Shown in pieces: positions 40,809 to 49,699 of a stretch of 51,979 nt of DNA. The translations under genes were made by a program, and so were the position numbers. Position 1 is the first letter of the stretch. Each line of letters begins with the position of its first letter. The notes under the pieces were generated by a model. The model saw only the letters and a program-made list of their open reading frames with translations, was not told the origin of the DNA and did not search any database. Source of the stretch: JAEUIA01 sp038330085 (GTDB taxonomy: Bacteria; Planctomycetota; UBA1135; GCA-002686595); the NCBI GenBank assembly GCA_038330085.1, contig JBBQNP010000015.1, positions 1-51,979 on the forward strand, read 5' to 3'.

Positions 40809-43800
40809 ATGCACGACTACGCATCCTTGTTGCTCGAGCATCCGGTCGAACTGCGTTCACGCGGCCGCGACTACATGAAACAGGGCCGTGTCCACGTGCT
40901 CTACCAATCGAAGGAGCACGTCGAAGCCCTCGTCCGCGGCACCCGGTCTTACTCCGTCGAGTTGAGGCTGGGCCGGCGTGGATGGACGACCTCGTGCACA
41001 TGTCCTGCGCACCGAGATCGTGGTCAGTGCAAGCACGTGTGCGCTGTCTCGTGGACGCTCAGCAGCCAGGACGAAGCAACCTTGCAACGCGTGCTCGATG
41101 ACGAGAAGGAACTCGACGAAGAGGAACTCATCGAGGACCCCAAGCCCGTCGGGAACGTCAACGAGTTCGCCAGCCGATTGCGCCTGGACAAGTCGATGCC
41201 GGTGAAGACCAGGCTCCGTCTCCTGGAACAGATCCTGGCGGATTTCCGCCGGAACGACGACAAGAGGGAGAACCTCGTCGAGCCCGCAGCGTCACGATCA
41301 CGACGGTTCCTCCATGCTCTGGAGAGCAATCCGCCGATCGTCGGTTCGCCACGTCGCAGCGTCGGCCTGGAGTACCACATCAGGCCGACCAGGAGCGGAC
41401 CCGACACAACCACCATCGAAGTCAGGTCCACGCGGCATTTCGCGGACGGAACGACCAGGACATCGCGGGCTCTGCTCGTAGGCATCGACAAGAACCTGCT
41501 CGACGAAACGGATCGGATGGCCGTCGCCGTGCTCGTGGACGGGCCACAGCTCAGCGGGCGTTCCTACTCCTACCCTGGCCGGCAGAACGAGTTCACCCTG
41601 CAGCCCGAGCTTCAACGGCTGTTGCTGCCCAAGCTCGCCGAGGCCGAGAGATTGTTCCTGGCGACGAGCGATGCTTCGTCGCCAATTCCCCTCGTGCCCG
41701 ACGACCGTGGTCCGTGGCTTTTCAGGCTGGACGTCGAGAGCGGCCCAGGATCATTCGAGCTCGAAGGTGCCTTGGAACGAGCCGACGAGCGCATTCCACT
41801 GGCTGAACTGGATTTGATGCTCGCGGGCGGATTCGCGATCGCGCGTGGACGTTGGCTCGTCGTCGATTGGCATGGAGCGCGGGCATGGGCGTCGCATCTG
41901 CGCGAAGCGAAGCACTTGACCATCCCGCGGGAGCAGGCCTCCGATCTCGTTCGCATCCTCGCGCGGATGCCTCTTTCCATGCCCGTGCAAGCTCAGGGCC
42001 TGATCGAAGACCTCACCGGTCCGCCGCGCCCCGTGTTGATTCTCTTCGCATCGGAATCGGGCGGCAAGCAGATCCCCGCGCGCATCGACTTCGAATACGC
42101 AGGCGAGCGCTTCCGTCGCGCAGGTCCCGGCGTGATCGTGAAAGGCGAGCGAGTGCTGCGCGCACGCAGAGCAGCGGAGTCGGAATCGGAGGCTTGCGCG
42201 CAGTTCAGCGCAGCCGGCGGAAAGTTGTACGCGTCCGCGCGCGAGTCGATCGACGGCAGCATCGAACTCAACCGCATGGGGAGCGTGGTGCGCGCCCTGA
42301 TCGGTCAGGCGTGGTTGGTCGAGGGCGAGGGACTGAAGCTGCGCACTAGCGGATCGTTCGCACTCTCGGTGAGCACGGGCATCGACTGGTTCGACGTGGA
42401 GGCTCGCATCGAGTTCGACGGCGTGAGCTTGGAGCTGCCCGCGCTGCTCGAAGCCGTCGCGAACCGCCAACCGCTCGTGCGCCTGTCCGACGGCAGCTTC
42501 GGTCTCGTACCAGAGGAGTGGCTCGCGCAATGGGGCGCGTTGAGCGCACTCGGCGAAGTGCGCGAAGGAAGCCTGCGGGTCAAACACACGCGCGGCTTCC
42601 TGCTCGACTGCTTGCTCGCGGAGCGCACGGGACTCCAGACCGATGCCGCCTTCGATGCGATGCGCACGCGTCTCGCACGCGCTCGCGAACCCGAGCCGAC
42701 TCGCGAACCCGCAGGTTTTCGCGGCGAGTTGCGCGAGTACCAGCGCGCGGGTCTGGGCTGGCTCGCGTTCATGAGCGAAGCCGGTCTCGGCGCATGCTTG
42801 GCCGACGACATGGGCTTGGGCAAGACGATCCAGCTCCTCGCGCTGGTCCTGCGACGCAAGAAGAAGTCACGCGGACCGACGTTGGTCGTCGCGCCCAAGA
42901 CCCTGATCTTCAACTGGGAGAGCGAAGCGGAACGATTCACTCCGGAGCTGAGCGTGCTGGTTCACCACGGGCTCGGTCGTGCACGCAAGAGCTCCGCGCT
43001 GGAAGATGTCGATCTCGTGGTGACCACGTACGGCACGCTGCGTCAGGACGCGCAGATGTTGGGTGCGATGCGGTTCGACATGGTCGTTCTCGACGAGGCC
43101 CAAGCGATCAAGAACGCGAGCAGTCAATCGGCGAAGGCCGCGCGGATCCTGCAGGCCGATCAGCGTATCGCTCTGACCGGGACGCCGATCGAGAACCGCC
43201 TGGAGGACATGCTCTCGATCTTCGAGTTCCTGAACCCCGGCCTCCTCGAAGGCAGCCGGTTGTTGCGAAAGCTCCTCGACGGGTCAGGCGACGTCGAGGT
43301 CGCGCGACTCGCGGCTCGAGCGCTCGGGCCGTTCATACTGAGGCGCACGAAGACCCAAGTGCTCACCGATCTTCCGGACAAGACCGAGCAGATCGTGAGC
43401 TGCGAGCTCGAGGGTCCGCAACGACGGGAGTACAACGCACTCCGAGATCACTACCGTCGGACGCTCCTGGCCAAGGTCGACGAAGTGGGGATCGAGAAGG
43501 CGGGCATGAACGTGTTGGAGGCGCTGTTGCGCTTGCGCCAAGCCGCGTGTCACCTGGCGTTGGTCGACGCCAGCCACGCGCGCACGCGCTCCGCCAAGCT
43601 CGACACGCTCTTCGAAATGCTGGCCGAGCTGCGCGATTCGGGGCACAAGGCGCTGATCTTCTCGCAGTTCACGAGCTTCCTCGCTCTCGTTCGCGTGGAG
43701 CTGGACGCGCGCAAGATCAAGTACGAGTACCTGGATGGGAAGACGCGCAAGCGCGATGCGTGCGTCGATCGCTTCCAGCAGGATCCGGCAACGAGCCTGT

Positions 43801-44096
43801 TCCTGATCAGCCTGAAGGCAGGCGGAGTGGGCCTCAACCTGACCGCGGCCGACTACGTTTTCCTGCTGGATCCGTGGTGGAATCCCGCGGTGGAGCGGCA
43901 AGCGATCGATCGCACGCATCGCATCGGGCAGACGCGGGCGGTGACAGCGTATCGGTTGGTGGCACGCGACACGGTCGAGGAGAAAGTGCTCGCCTTGCAG
44001 GATCGCAAGCGTGCGCTCGCAGATGCGCTCTTCGAGGGGACGGGCAGCGGTTTGCGCGAGCTCACGCGCGAGGATCTCGAAGCCATCCTGGCGTGA
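40809..44096 (+). CDS. SNF2-family helicase with N-terminal SWIM zinc finger
   Basis: 1095 residues. A SWIM zinc finger near the N-terminus has Cys63, Cys65, Cys74 and His76 (CTCPAHRDRGQCKH). A long middle region follows (about 100-640), then a complete SNF2 ATPase. Motif I is DDMGLGKT (666-673), the DEAQ box is at 762-765, motif III is LTGTPIENRLEDML, and motifs V/VI are SLKAGGVGLNLTAADYVFLL and DRTHRIGQT. It should be an ATP-driven double-strand DNA translocase acting on DNA-protein complexes; bacterial members of this type have roles in transcription or repair. The long upstream open frame was rejected in favour of ATG 40809 (MHDYASLLLEHPVELRSRGR), where family-like sequence starts. Confidence 0.92.
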   Translation: MHDYASLLLEHPVELRSRGRDYMKQGRVHVLYQSKEHVEALVRGTRSYSVELRLGRRGWTTSCTCPAHRDRGQCKHVCAVSWTLSSQDEATLQRVLDDEKELDEEELIEDPKPVGNVNEFASRLRLDKSMPVKTRLRLLEQILADFRRNDDKRENLVEPAASRSRRFLHALESNPPIVGSPRRSVGLEYHIRPTRSGPDTTTIEVRSTRHFADGTTRTSRALLVGIDKNLLDETDRMAVAVLVDGPQLSGRSYSYPGRQNEFTLQPELQRLLLPKLAEAERLFLATSDASSPIPLVPDDRGPWLFRLDVESGPGSFELEGALERADERIPLAELDLMLAGGFAIARGRWLVVDWHGARAWASHLREAKHLTIPREQASDLVRILARMPLSMPVQAQGLIEDLTGPPRPVLILFASESGGKQIPARIDFEYAGERFRRAGPGVIVKGERVLRARRAAESESEACAQFSAAGGKLYASARESIDGSIELNRMGSVVRALIGQAWLVEGEGLKLRTSGSFALSVSTGIDWFDVEARIEFDGVSLELPALLEAVANRQPLVRLSDGSFGLVPEEWLAQWGALSALGEVREGSLRVKHTRGFLLDCLLAERTGLQTDAAFDAMRTRLARAREPEPTREPAGFRGELREYQRAGLGWLAFMSEAGLGACLADDMGLGKTIQLLALVLRRKKKSRGPTLVVAPKTLIFNWESEAERFTPELSVLVHHGLGRARKSSALEDVDLVVTTYGTLRQDAQMLGAMRFDMVVLDEAQAIKNASSQSAKAARILQADQRIALTGTPIENRLEDMLSIFEFLNPGLLEGSRLLRKLLDGSGDVEVARLAARALGPFILRRTKTQVLTDLPDKTEQIVSCELEGPQRREYNALRDHYRRTLLAKVDEVGIEKAGMNVLEALLRLRQAACHLALVDASHARTRSAKLDTLFEMLAELRDSGHKALIFSQFTSFLALVRVELDARKIKYEYLDGKTRKRDACVDRFQQDPATSLFLISLKAGGVGLNLTAADYVFLLDPWWNPAVERQAIDRTHRIGQTRAVTAYRLVARDTVEEKVLALQDRKRALADALFEGTGSGLRELTREDLEAILA

Positions 44097-44144
44097 TCGA
44101 ACACGACGCGACTCGAAGGTCCGGGAACTTCGGCTGAAGGGAAC

Positions 44145-44651
44145 CTACTGCCGTCCGGCAGCTTGCATCAAGCGATCGATCGCTTCGAACGTCTTCGGTC
44201 CGTCGCGATACGCGGACAACGACACGACCGGGGCGGTCTCCAAACGCGCGCACAGCTCGTCGATTTGAGCGCCTGCAATGCGCTCGCACTCGGCGTAGAG
44301 CCCGCCCGGGCCTTCTTCGACCGCGTCGTGCACGGCGAGCAGCTTGCGCAGGCGCGCGATGATCTCTTTCGTCGGCGTCGGCACGAGCAGCGCAGCCAGC
44401 GCGGCGTGATCGAGCTTCAACTGCTTTGCGGCAGGCAGGTCCACGCCGTCACGCATCTTCTTGATCGCCGGCAGGAGGATCTTCTCCTCCATGCCGATGT
44501 GACGCAGCAGGCCGCCGCGAAAACGCTGGTACGCGCCGAAATCGATGCCGTCGGGCATCTCGACGATTTCGAGCAGCTCACTGATGCGCGCGTGATCCGC
44601 TTGCATCCGTTCGTGTAGGGGTCCGTGAGACAAGCACTCACTATGCACCAT
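44145..44651 (-). CDS. Hemerythrin-like (HHE) domain protein
   Basis: 168 residues from ATG 44651; the frame is open further upstream but that part looks non-coding. The four-helix pattern has His/Glu ligands in LHERMQADHARISELLEIV, LLRHIGMEEKILLPAI, KLDHAALAALL and LLAVHDAVEEGPGGLYAECE, matching the HHE cation-binding family that carries a di-iron centre. Likely roles are oxygen or nitric oxide sensing, or iron handling; none is shown by context. It is convergent with the helicase gene (48 bp apart) and divergent from the phospholipid operon. Confidence 0.85.
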   Translation of the reverse strand: MVHSECLSHGPLHERMQADHARISELLEIVEMPDGIDFGAYQRFRGGLLRHIGMEEKILLPAIKKMRDGVDLPAAKQLKLDHAALAALLVPTPTKEIIARLRKLLAVHDAVEEGPGGLYAECERIAGAQIDELCARLETAPVVSLSAYRDGPKTFEAIDRLMQAAGRQ

Positions 44652-44845
44652 TTTGCGGCGTTTGGCGACTAAGTAATGCGATCCCGTGCATGACTCCCCG
44701 CCTGTGGGCCTCTGGCACTCCCGCGTGCGGGGTCCGAGCGCTCGAACGATCCCAATCGACACGATCTGCTAACGTTTCGCCCGGCTTCCGGCGCGCGCTT
44801 CCCGCTCCTGCGTGTCGGATCCTGCAGGCTGTCCGTGGATCGCGC

Positions 44846-45418
44846 ATGCACCGCAACGTCCCCAATGCGATCTCGATCGCGCGTCTCGCGCTGACCCCGT
44901 TCCTCGCCGCGGCGGCCGCGACCCGCCATCTGGATGTGTTCCGCTGGATCCTGCTCGTGTGCCTCGCGAGCGACATCCTCGACGGCTGGATCGCGCGCCG
45001 GTTCGATCTGCGCTCGAAGCTGGGAGCGCGCCTCGACTCCATCGCCGACCTGCTCGTCGAGCTTGCGGCGCTCCTGGGCCTGTGGATGTTCCACGCGGAC
45101 ATCGTGCGCGAGCACGCGGCGGTCATCGGGTGTGCGCTGGGACTGTACTTCGGGCAGATGATGTTCGCGTTGTGGCGCTACCGCAAGGTGTCGAGTTTCC
45201 ACACCGTCCTCAATCGCATCGGTGCGTACGCGCAAGGGATCTTCCTGATCGCGCTGTTCTTCTGGCAGTACTCGGAGCTGCTTTTCTTCGCGGCCATCTG
45301 CCTCGTGATGCTGGCTTCGATCGAAGAGATCGTGATCGTGAGCTTGCTGTCAGAGTGGACGGCCGACGTCGGCGGCTTGTGGAGGATGCGCAAGCAGCAA
45401 CGGACCGCTCCTCGATGA
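44846..45418 (+). CDS. CDP-alcohol phosphatidyltransferase
   Basis: 190 residues from ATG 44846. The family signature is complete: Asp43-x2-Asp46-Gly47-x2-Ala50-Arg51-x8-Gly60-x3-Asp64-x3-Asp68 (SDILDGWIARRFDLRSKLG and on). About five to six membrane helices are visible. The enzyme moves a phosphatidyl group from CDP-diacylglycerol to an alcohol. The product could be phosphatidylglycerophosphate, phosphatidylserine or phosphatidylinositol-type lipid; the sequence does not decide. It overlaps the lipid kinase gene by 4 bp, and CdsA, which makes its substrate, is third in the same operon. Confidence 0.9.
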   Translation: MHRNVPNAISIARLALTPFLAAAAATRHLDVFRWILLVCLASDILDGWIARRFDLRSKLGARLDSIADLLVELAALLGLWMFHADIVREHAAVIGCALGLYFGQMMFALWRYRKVSSFHTVLNRIGAYAQGIFLIALFFWQYSELLFFAAICLVMLASIEEIVIVSLLSEWTADVGGLWRMRKQQRTAPR

Positions 45419-46314
45419 GCTCGTGGTTGGCGATCGTCAACCCGATGAGCGGTGCGCGCAACGCGCGTGCACGAGACCAGATGATCGCGCACTTGCGGCC
45501 ATGGGCGAACCGCATCGAGCTGACGAAGCGCGGCGGTCACGCCACCGAGATCGCGCGGACTTCAAGGGAACACGAAGGGATCATCGTGGCGGGCGGAGAC
45601 GGGACCTTGTGCGAGGTACTCCAGGGCCTCGACCTCGCTTCGCAGCGCGTGTTGCTCTTGCCGACCGGCAGGGGCAACTCGTTGGCGCGGGATCTCGGGC
45701 TTCATCCGCTCCGTCTCGACGCGCGGGTCGCGAATGCCGGGCATCCTGATGTGCTCGAACAGCGCCGCATCGACCTCCTCGAGGTCACGTGCCGCAGTCG
45801 CGAGGGTCGGAGGTCGACGTGGCTGTCGGCCAGCACGGTCGCGATCGGGTATCCCGCCGAGGTCGCGGTACGAGCAGGCGCGCAGCACCGCGGCCTGCGT
45901 TCGTTCAGCTACGTCGCCGCCTCGCTTCGGATGCCGACGCGCGTGCGCGACGTGCGCATCCGGTACTCGAACGAAGCCACCAGCGCGCGTCGTCCGACCG
46001 GAGTGATCGTGAGCAACACGCGTCACGCCGCCAACTTCGTCCTATTTCCACGCGCCGACTGCAGCGACGGCACGTTCGAAGTCCTGGAGCTCGCGCGCGG
46101 GCGCATCGGCCAGATGCTGCACAACGTCTCGGCTCTCGCGGGCAGGCCGTTTTCCAAGCCTCCGCCGCGGTCCGGGCTGACGAGCCTGACGCTCGAAATG
46201 GACGTTCCGCACGACCTCCTGATCGACGGCGAGATCGTGCCCGACATCGTGTCCTTCGACGTGCGCATCCTCCCGGCCGCGCTGACCGTCGCGCTGATGC
46301 GGGAGCACGCATGA
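45415..46314 (+). CDS. Diacylglycerol kinase-like lipid kinase
   Basis: 299 residues starting at ATG 45415, which overlaps the previous stop (ATGA). The DAGK catalytic domain has IVNPMSGARNARA, VAGGDGTLCEVLQGL (GGDGT at 60-64, nucleotide site) and LPTGRGNSLARDLGL. The C-terminal beta domain ends with IDGEIVPDIVSFDVRI, as in YegS/DgkB/LCB5 enzymes. It probably phosphorylates diacylglycerol or a related lipid to phosphatidate, which the next gene product (CdsA) would activate. It also overlaps CdsA by 4 bp. Confidence 0.88.
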   Translation: MSSWLAIVNPMSGARNARARDQMIAHLRPWANRIELTKRGGHATEIARTSREHEGIIVAGGDGTLCEVLQGLDLASQRVLLLPTGRGNSLARDLGLHPLRLDARVANAGHPDVLEQRRIDLLEVTCRSREGRRSTWLSASTVAIGYPAEVAVRAGAQHRGLRSFSYVAASLRMPTRVRDVRIRYSNEATSARRPTGVIVSNTRHAANFVLFPRADCSDGTFEVLELARGRIGQMLHNVSALAGRPFSKPPPRSGLTSLTLEMDVPHDLLIDGEIVPDIVSFDVRILPAALTVALMREHA

Positions 46315-47039
46315 TCCGCGGCGTCCTTTGGATCTGCTGGGTCGCCTTTGTCGTGGGAGCGTTCGCGATGCACGCGGCGAGCCGCAAGCTCGAGCACGCC
46401 GAGCGCCGTCGCAGGTGGACGAAGTTCGTCACGTACTTCCTCGTCGTCAACCTCACGCTGCTCTGCGCGGCAAGCGGTCGCTTCGTGTTCATGCCGTGGA
46501 TGGCGATCGTCGTGATGCTCGGAGCACGCGAGATTCTGCGCGCGCTTCGTCCGGCGATAGGCGAGCGCGATTCGCTGACCGTTCCTGTCTGCTCCGCGTA
46601 TGTCGTCGCCAGCGCCTGCCTGCTCGCCTTCGCTTGGTCGTCGTCACGCGGTGAAGCCGTCTACACGTACCTGGTCGTCGCGTTCTTCGACGGCTTCAGC
46701 CAGATCAGTGGACAGCTCGCGGGTCGGCATCGGCTCGCCCGCACATTGAGCCCGGGGAAGACTGTGGAAGGCGCGCTCGGCGGACTCGTGATGGCTGTCG
46801 TCGGGGGCATCCTCTTGCGTCATCTCGTCGGTTTCTCACTCACACAGTCTTCGATGATCGCGTGCGCACTCGCCGTCGCTGCGCTCATCGGTGATCTCGC
46901 GGCGTCGTGGGTGAAGCGCAGGCGCGGCGTGAAGGACTTCGGCAACCTCTTGCCGGGTCACGGCGGCGTGCTCGATCGATTCGACAGCCTCTTCGGCGCG
47001 GCGCCGGTGTCGCTGCTCCTTTTTCACGTCTTGCGCTGA
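46311..47039 (+). CDS. cdsA: Phosphatidate cytidylyltransferase
   Basis: 242 residues. GGAG lies 5 nt before ATG 46311, and the start overlaps the lipid kinase stop. The diagnostic CdsA signature is at 199-225: SWVKRRRGVKDFGNLLPGHG, GVLDRFD. About seven membrane helices are visible. The enzyme makes CDP-diacylglycerol from phosphatidate and CTP at the inner membrane. With the two genes before it, it forms a short pathway: lipid phosphorylation, activation to CDP-lipid, and head-group transfer. It is convergent with the SDR gene 8 bp away. Confidence 0.94.
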   Translation: MIRGVLWICWVAFVVGAFAMHAASRKLEHAERRRRWTKFVTYFLVVNLTLLCAASGRFVFMPWMAIVVMLGAREILRALRPAIGERDSLTVPVCSAYVVASACLLAFAWSSSRGEAVYTYLVVAFFDGFSQISGQLAGRHRLARTLSPGKTVEGALGGLVMAVVGGILLRHLVGFSLTQSSMIACALAVAALIGDLAASWVKRRRGVKDFGNLLPGHGGVLDRFDSLFGAAPVSLLLFHVLR

Positions 47040-47047
47040 ACGCGCGA

Positions 47048-48262
47048 CTACGCCGGGCTCGCTGCCGTCTTCTCCGCACGACCCCAATCCGAGCCGATGC
47101 AGTAGCGTACGATGCGCGCGTAGTAGTCACGGAAGTCCGGCGCGCGCGCAGCCGAGCCGAGACAAGTCAGCGTCGCGCTGCGATCGAACACCTTGCCCAG
47201 CATCGCGTGCGGCGCCATCGTCCTCATCACGCCGACCATCCGATCGGTGCTCTCAGTCCGCATCGCGACCAAGCGCTCCACGAAGCGCTCGTAGACACTC
47301 GAATCAACGAGCTGCAGAGGTGCGAGCGCCGCGCGGCCGCCGCGGTGCTCGCGGAACGTCTCGTTCGTGAGCTCGACAAAGCTCTCGATGCGCACCGCCT
47401 CGTCGCCGCTGCACACGTGGTACGTGCGTCCCGCCTCGAAGTGCTCGACGAAAAGCTGCATGAGCACGTCGGCGGCCCATTCGGTCGGAGCGACGTCGAT
47501 GAGGTGGTGCGGCTCGCCGGGCAACATCTCGAGCACGCCCTTGTCGTAGTAGTAGAGCAGGCGGTGAAACGCCCCGAACTGGTGCACGTACCCGTCGCGC
47601 CCGCGTCCCGGCAGCAACCCAAGCCGGTAGATCGAAAGCGGCATGTCGCGCATGAACGAGCGCGCGTCGATCTCGGCCTCGTACTTCGTTCGCTCGTACG
47701 CGCTGGCGAAGCCTTCCTCGTGCTCGAGCTCGTCTTCGAGGATGCGACCGCTCCGGCGTCCCGCGACGAAGCACGTGCTCACGTGCGCGAGCTGCTCGAG
47801 CCGTCGGCAGCGTGTGGCGAGATCGAGCGCGTGTCGCGTGCCGAGCGCATTGGTCCGGCGCGATTCCTCGAGCGGAGCGGTGAAGCGCACGTCCGCCGCG
47901 GCGTGGATGAAGTGCGTCACGTCGTTGCGCAGTGCAGCAACATCACGCGGTTCGATGCCCAACTCCGGCTCCGTGACGTCGCCGCGCACCGGCTTCCAGC
48001 GCAATCGCACGGCCGAACGCTCGTGCACGTCGAGGCCGGCGTTGATCAACACGTCGTCCCAGCGCCGCGCGAGCTCGACGTCCGACGAAGCACGCAAGAG
48101 ACCGCTCAGCCGACACTCGGGCGCACGCGCGTGCAACCAGCGCACGATCTCGGAACCGACGGAACCCGTGACGCCCGTCAGCAAGACGTGTTCGACTCCG
48201 TCGAGGTGGGCGGCGACAGCGCCGCGCTGCTGCATCACATCCTTGCGGGCTGAGTCGAGCAT
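47048..48262 (-). CDS. Extended SDR / fatty acyl reductase-like NAD(P)-binding protein
   Basis: 404 residues from ATG 48262 (MLDSARKDVMQQRGAV); upstream codons look non-coding. The Rossmann motif is TGVTGSVGS (29-37). HFIHAAADVRF and VSTCFVAGRR are conserved blocks, and the catalytic YxxxK is Tyr189-Lys193 in AYERTKYEAE. The layout matches the NAD-binding-4 (thioester reductase / male-sterility-type) group, which reduces acyl thioesters or acts on polyketide/lipid substrates. No carrier protein or adenylation domain is present, so the substrate is open. Its neighbour is the phospholipid operon, so a lipid substrate is a fair guess. Confidence 0.82.
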   Translation of the reverse strand: MLDSARKDVMQQRGAVAAHLDGVEHVLLTGVTGSVGSEIVRWLHARAPECRLSGLLRASSDVELARRWDDVLINAGLDVHERSAVRLRWKPVRGDVTEPELGIEPRDVAALRNDVTHFIHAAADVRFTAPLEESRRTNALGTRHALDLATRCRRLEQLAHVSTCFVAGRRSGRILEDELEHEEGFASAYERTKYEAEIDARSFMRDMPLSIYRLGLLPGRGRDGYVHQFGAFHRLLYYYDKGVLEMLPGEPHHLIDVAPTEWAADVLMQLFVEHFEAGRTYHVCSGDEAVRIESFVELTNETFREHRGGRAALAPLQLVDSSVYERFVERLVAMRTESTDRMVGVMRTMAPHAMLGKVFDRSATLTCLGSAARAPDFRDYYARIVRYCIGSDWGRAEKTAASPA

Positions 48263-48511
48263 GCAGTCGGAACCTTTGCCGTTCCTGCCGGAATCCCTCG
48301 CATCCTGAAAGGTGATGCGCGGCCCGGCCGCCTGGCGAACGAGCGCGGAAAGGATAACGACAATCACTTCACCGCACCGAAACAGCTCCTGGCCGGAGGG
48401 CTGGTGGGGTCACTGATGGCGTCGAGCGAGACGATGCGCATCAACCTGCGCGGTACGTTCACCCGCACACGCCGATGGTCGCTGACGCTCGGGGTGAACG
48501 AGCGCTTCGAT

Positions 48512-49078
48512 TCAGCGCTGCGAGCCCGTCAAGAGCGCGTTGTGCGCATACGTGCCGCTGTGCGCTCCGTCGTGTTCGCCGTTCTCGAGCCAGAACTCCC
48601 ACGCTCCGCTCATCTCATCGTCGACGAAGGATCCCGTGGCGCGCTTCGATCCGTTCGGGTGCCAGTAGCTCCAGGGACCCTGCAGCATGTTGTGCACGTA
48701 GTCCCCTTTGGCTTCGGGCCCGATTCGTGTGTCCTCAAGATCCTCGTAGTGCGTTCGCGTGGATCCGTCGGGCGCGATCGTGTGGGTCGTGCGCACGTAC
48801 GAGTACGTCCAGTTGCCCTCGCGCGATGCGGCGTGAGATCCGTCCGTCCTCGCTTCACCGACGGGTACGCAGACGCCGCTGCCGATGACGTCAGCTTGAG
48901 CGCGAAGGCAATCGGGGAGGCCGCGTCCGCGAGACGGCGGCGCGCTCTCCATGTCCTCGAACATGCTCCCTCCCGGGTACAGCGCGAGTAGACTCTTGTC
49001 GCCGAGTTGACGATCGCAGCAAGCCAAGAGCACGACTCCACCGGCCGCCAAACTCAGCGCTCTCCACACGGGGATCAT
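48512..49078 (-). CDS. Lipoprotein with MORN-like repeats
   Basis: 188 residues from ATG 49078. The N-terminus IPVWRALSLAAGGVVLLACC has a signal helix and lipobox LLAC, so it should be lipid-anchored. The C-terminal part has two MORN/YwqK-like repeats: DYVHNMLQGPWSYWHPNG and GSFVDDEMSGAWEFWLENG. The role is unknown. It overlaps the heptose adenylyltransferase gene by 4 bp, so it is expressed with the heptose pathway and may belong to outer-membrane assembly. Confidence 0.75.
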   Translation of the reverse strand: MIPVWRALSLAAGGVVLLACCDRQLGDKSLLALYPGGSMFEDMESAPPSRGRGLPDCLRAQADVIGSGVCVPVGEARTDGSHAASREGNWTYSYVRTTHTIAPDGSTRTHYEDLEDTRIGPEAKGDYVHNMLQGPWSYWHPNGSKRATGSFVDDEMSGAWEFWLENGEHDGAHSGTYAHNALLTGSQR

Positions 49079-49572
49079 GTCCGACTGATGGTACCCATGT
49101 GGCTCGAAGCGTGGTCCTTCGCGTCCCCGCAGATGGCGATCTCGATGCCGAGCTCGCGGTCGACGGCGCGCTCGGGGACGGTGTCGACCGTGTAGTCGCT
49201 GCCCTTCGCGTGCACGTCTGGACGCAATGCTCGCAGCGTCGATTCAACAGTCGGCTCGTCGAAGCTCGTCACGAAGTCGACGCAGCGCAGTGCGGCGACG
49301 AGCTCGGCGCGCTCTTCGAGGGTCACACGCGGGCGATTTGGACCCTTCAGCGCTCGCACGGATGTGTCCGTGTTCAGCGCGACGATCAGCAGGTCGCCGC
49401 GCGAGCGCGCGTCTTCGAGATAGCGCACGTGGCCGACGTGCAGGATGTCGAAGCAGCCGTTGGCGAGCACGATACGGGTGCGAGGGTGTGTCCGGCGCAA
49501 CTCGGTGATGGCGCGCAACATGTCCGCGCAATCAAGTTGCATGCGCGAGTCGATCTCCGGTCGATGACTCAT
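49075..49572 (-). CDS. hldC: D-glycero-D-manno-heptose-1-phosphate adenylyltransferase
   Basis: 165 residues. It is the stand-alone form of the HldE C-terminal domain (RfaE2). VLANGCFDILHVGHVRYLED carries the HxGH nucleotidyl-transfer motif (45-48), and the end has KGSDYTVDTVPER. It joins heptose-1-phosphate to AMP to give ADP-heptose for the LPS core. ATG 49572 gives 38 residues before GCFD; ATG 49542 or 49518 would match the usual N-terminal length better. Upstream is the matching kinase gene, downstream an overlapping lipoprotein gene. The phosphatase GmhB and epimerase were not seen in the window. Confidence 0.9.
   Translation of the reverse strand: MSHRPEIDSRMQLDCADMLRAITELRRTHPRTRIVLANGCFDILHVGHVRYLEDARSRGDLLIVALNTDTSVRALKGPNRPRVTLEERAELVAALRCVDFVTSFDEPTVESTLRALRPDVHAKGSDYTVDTVPERAVDRELGIEIAICGDAKDHASSHMGTISRT
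49521..49537. repeat. 17-bp sequence identical to 10279-10295
   Basis: TGTCCGCGCAATCAAGT, lying in the first codons of the heptose adenylyltransferase gene (encoding part of QLDCAD) if the earlier start is used. Confidence 0.4.
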
Positions 49573-49699
49573 GCGACGACTAGACTGCCGACGGTGCGGG
49601 GTGGGCGGGCGGTGCCAGGCACCGATCGCCGGGAATACCGGCTATCGGCGCCAGCCACCTTTCGTCCTGCCAGCGCCGACCGAAGCGATCGACTTGTGC

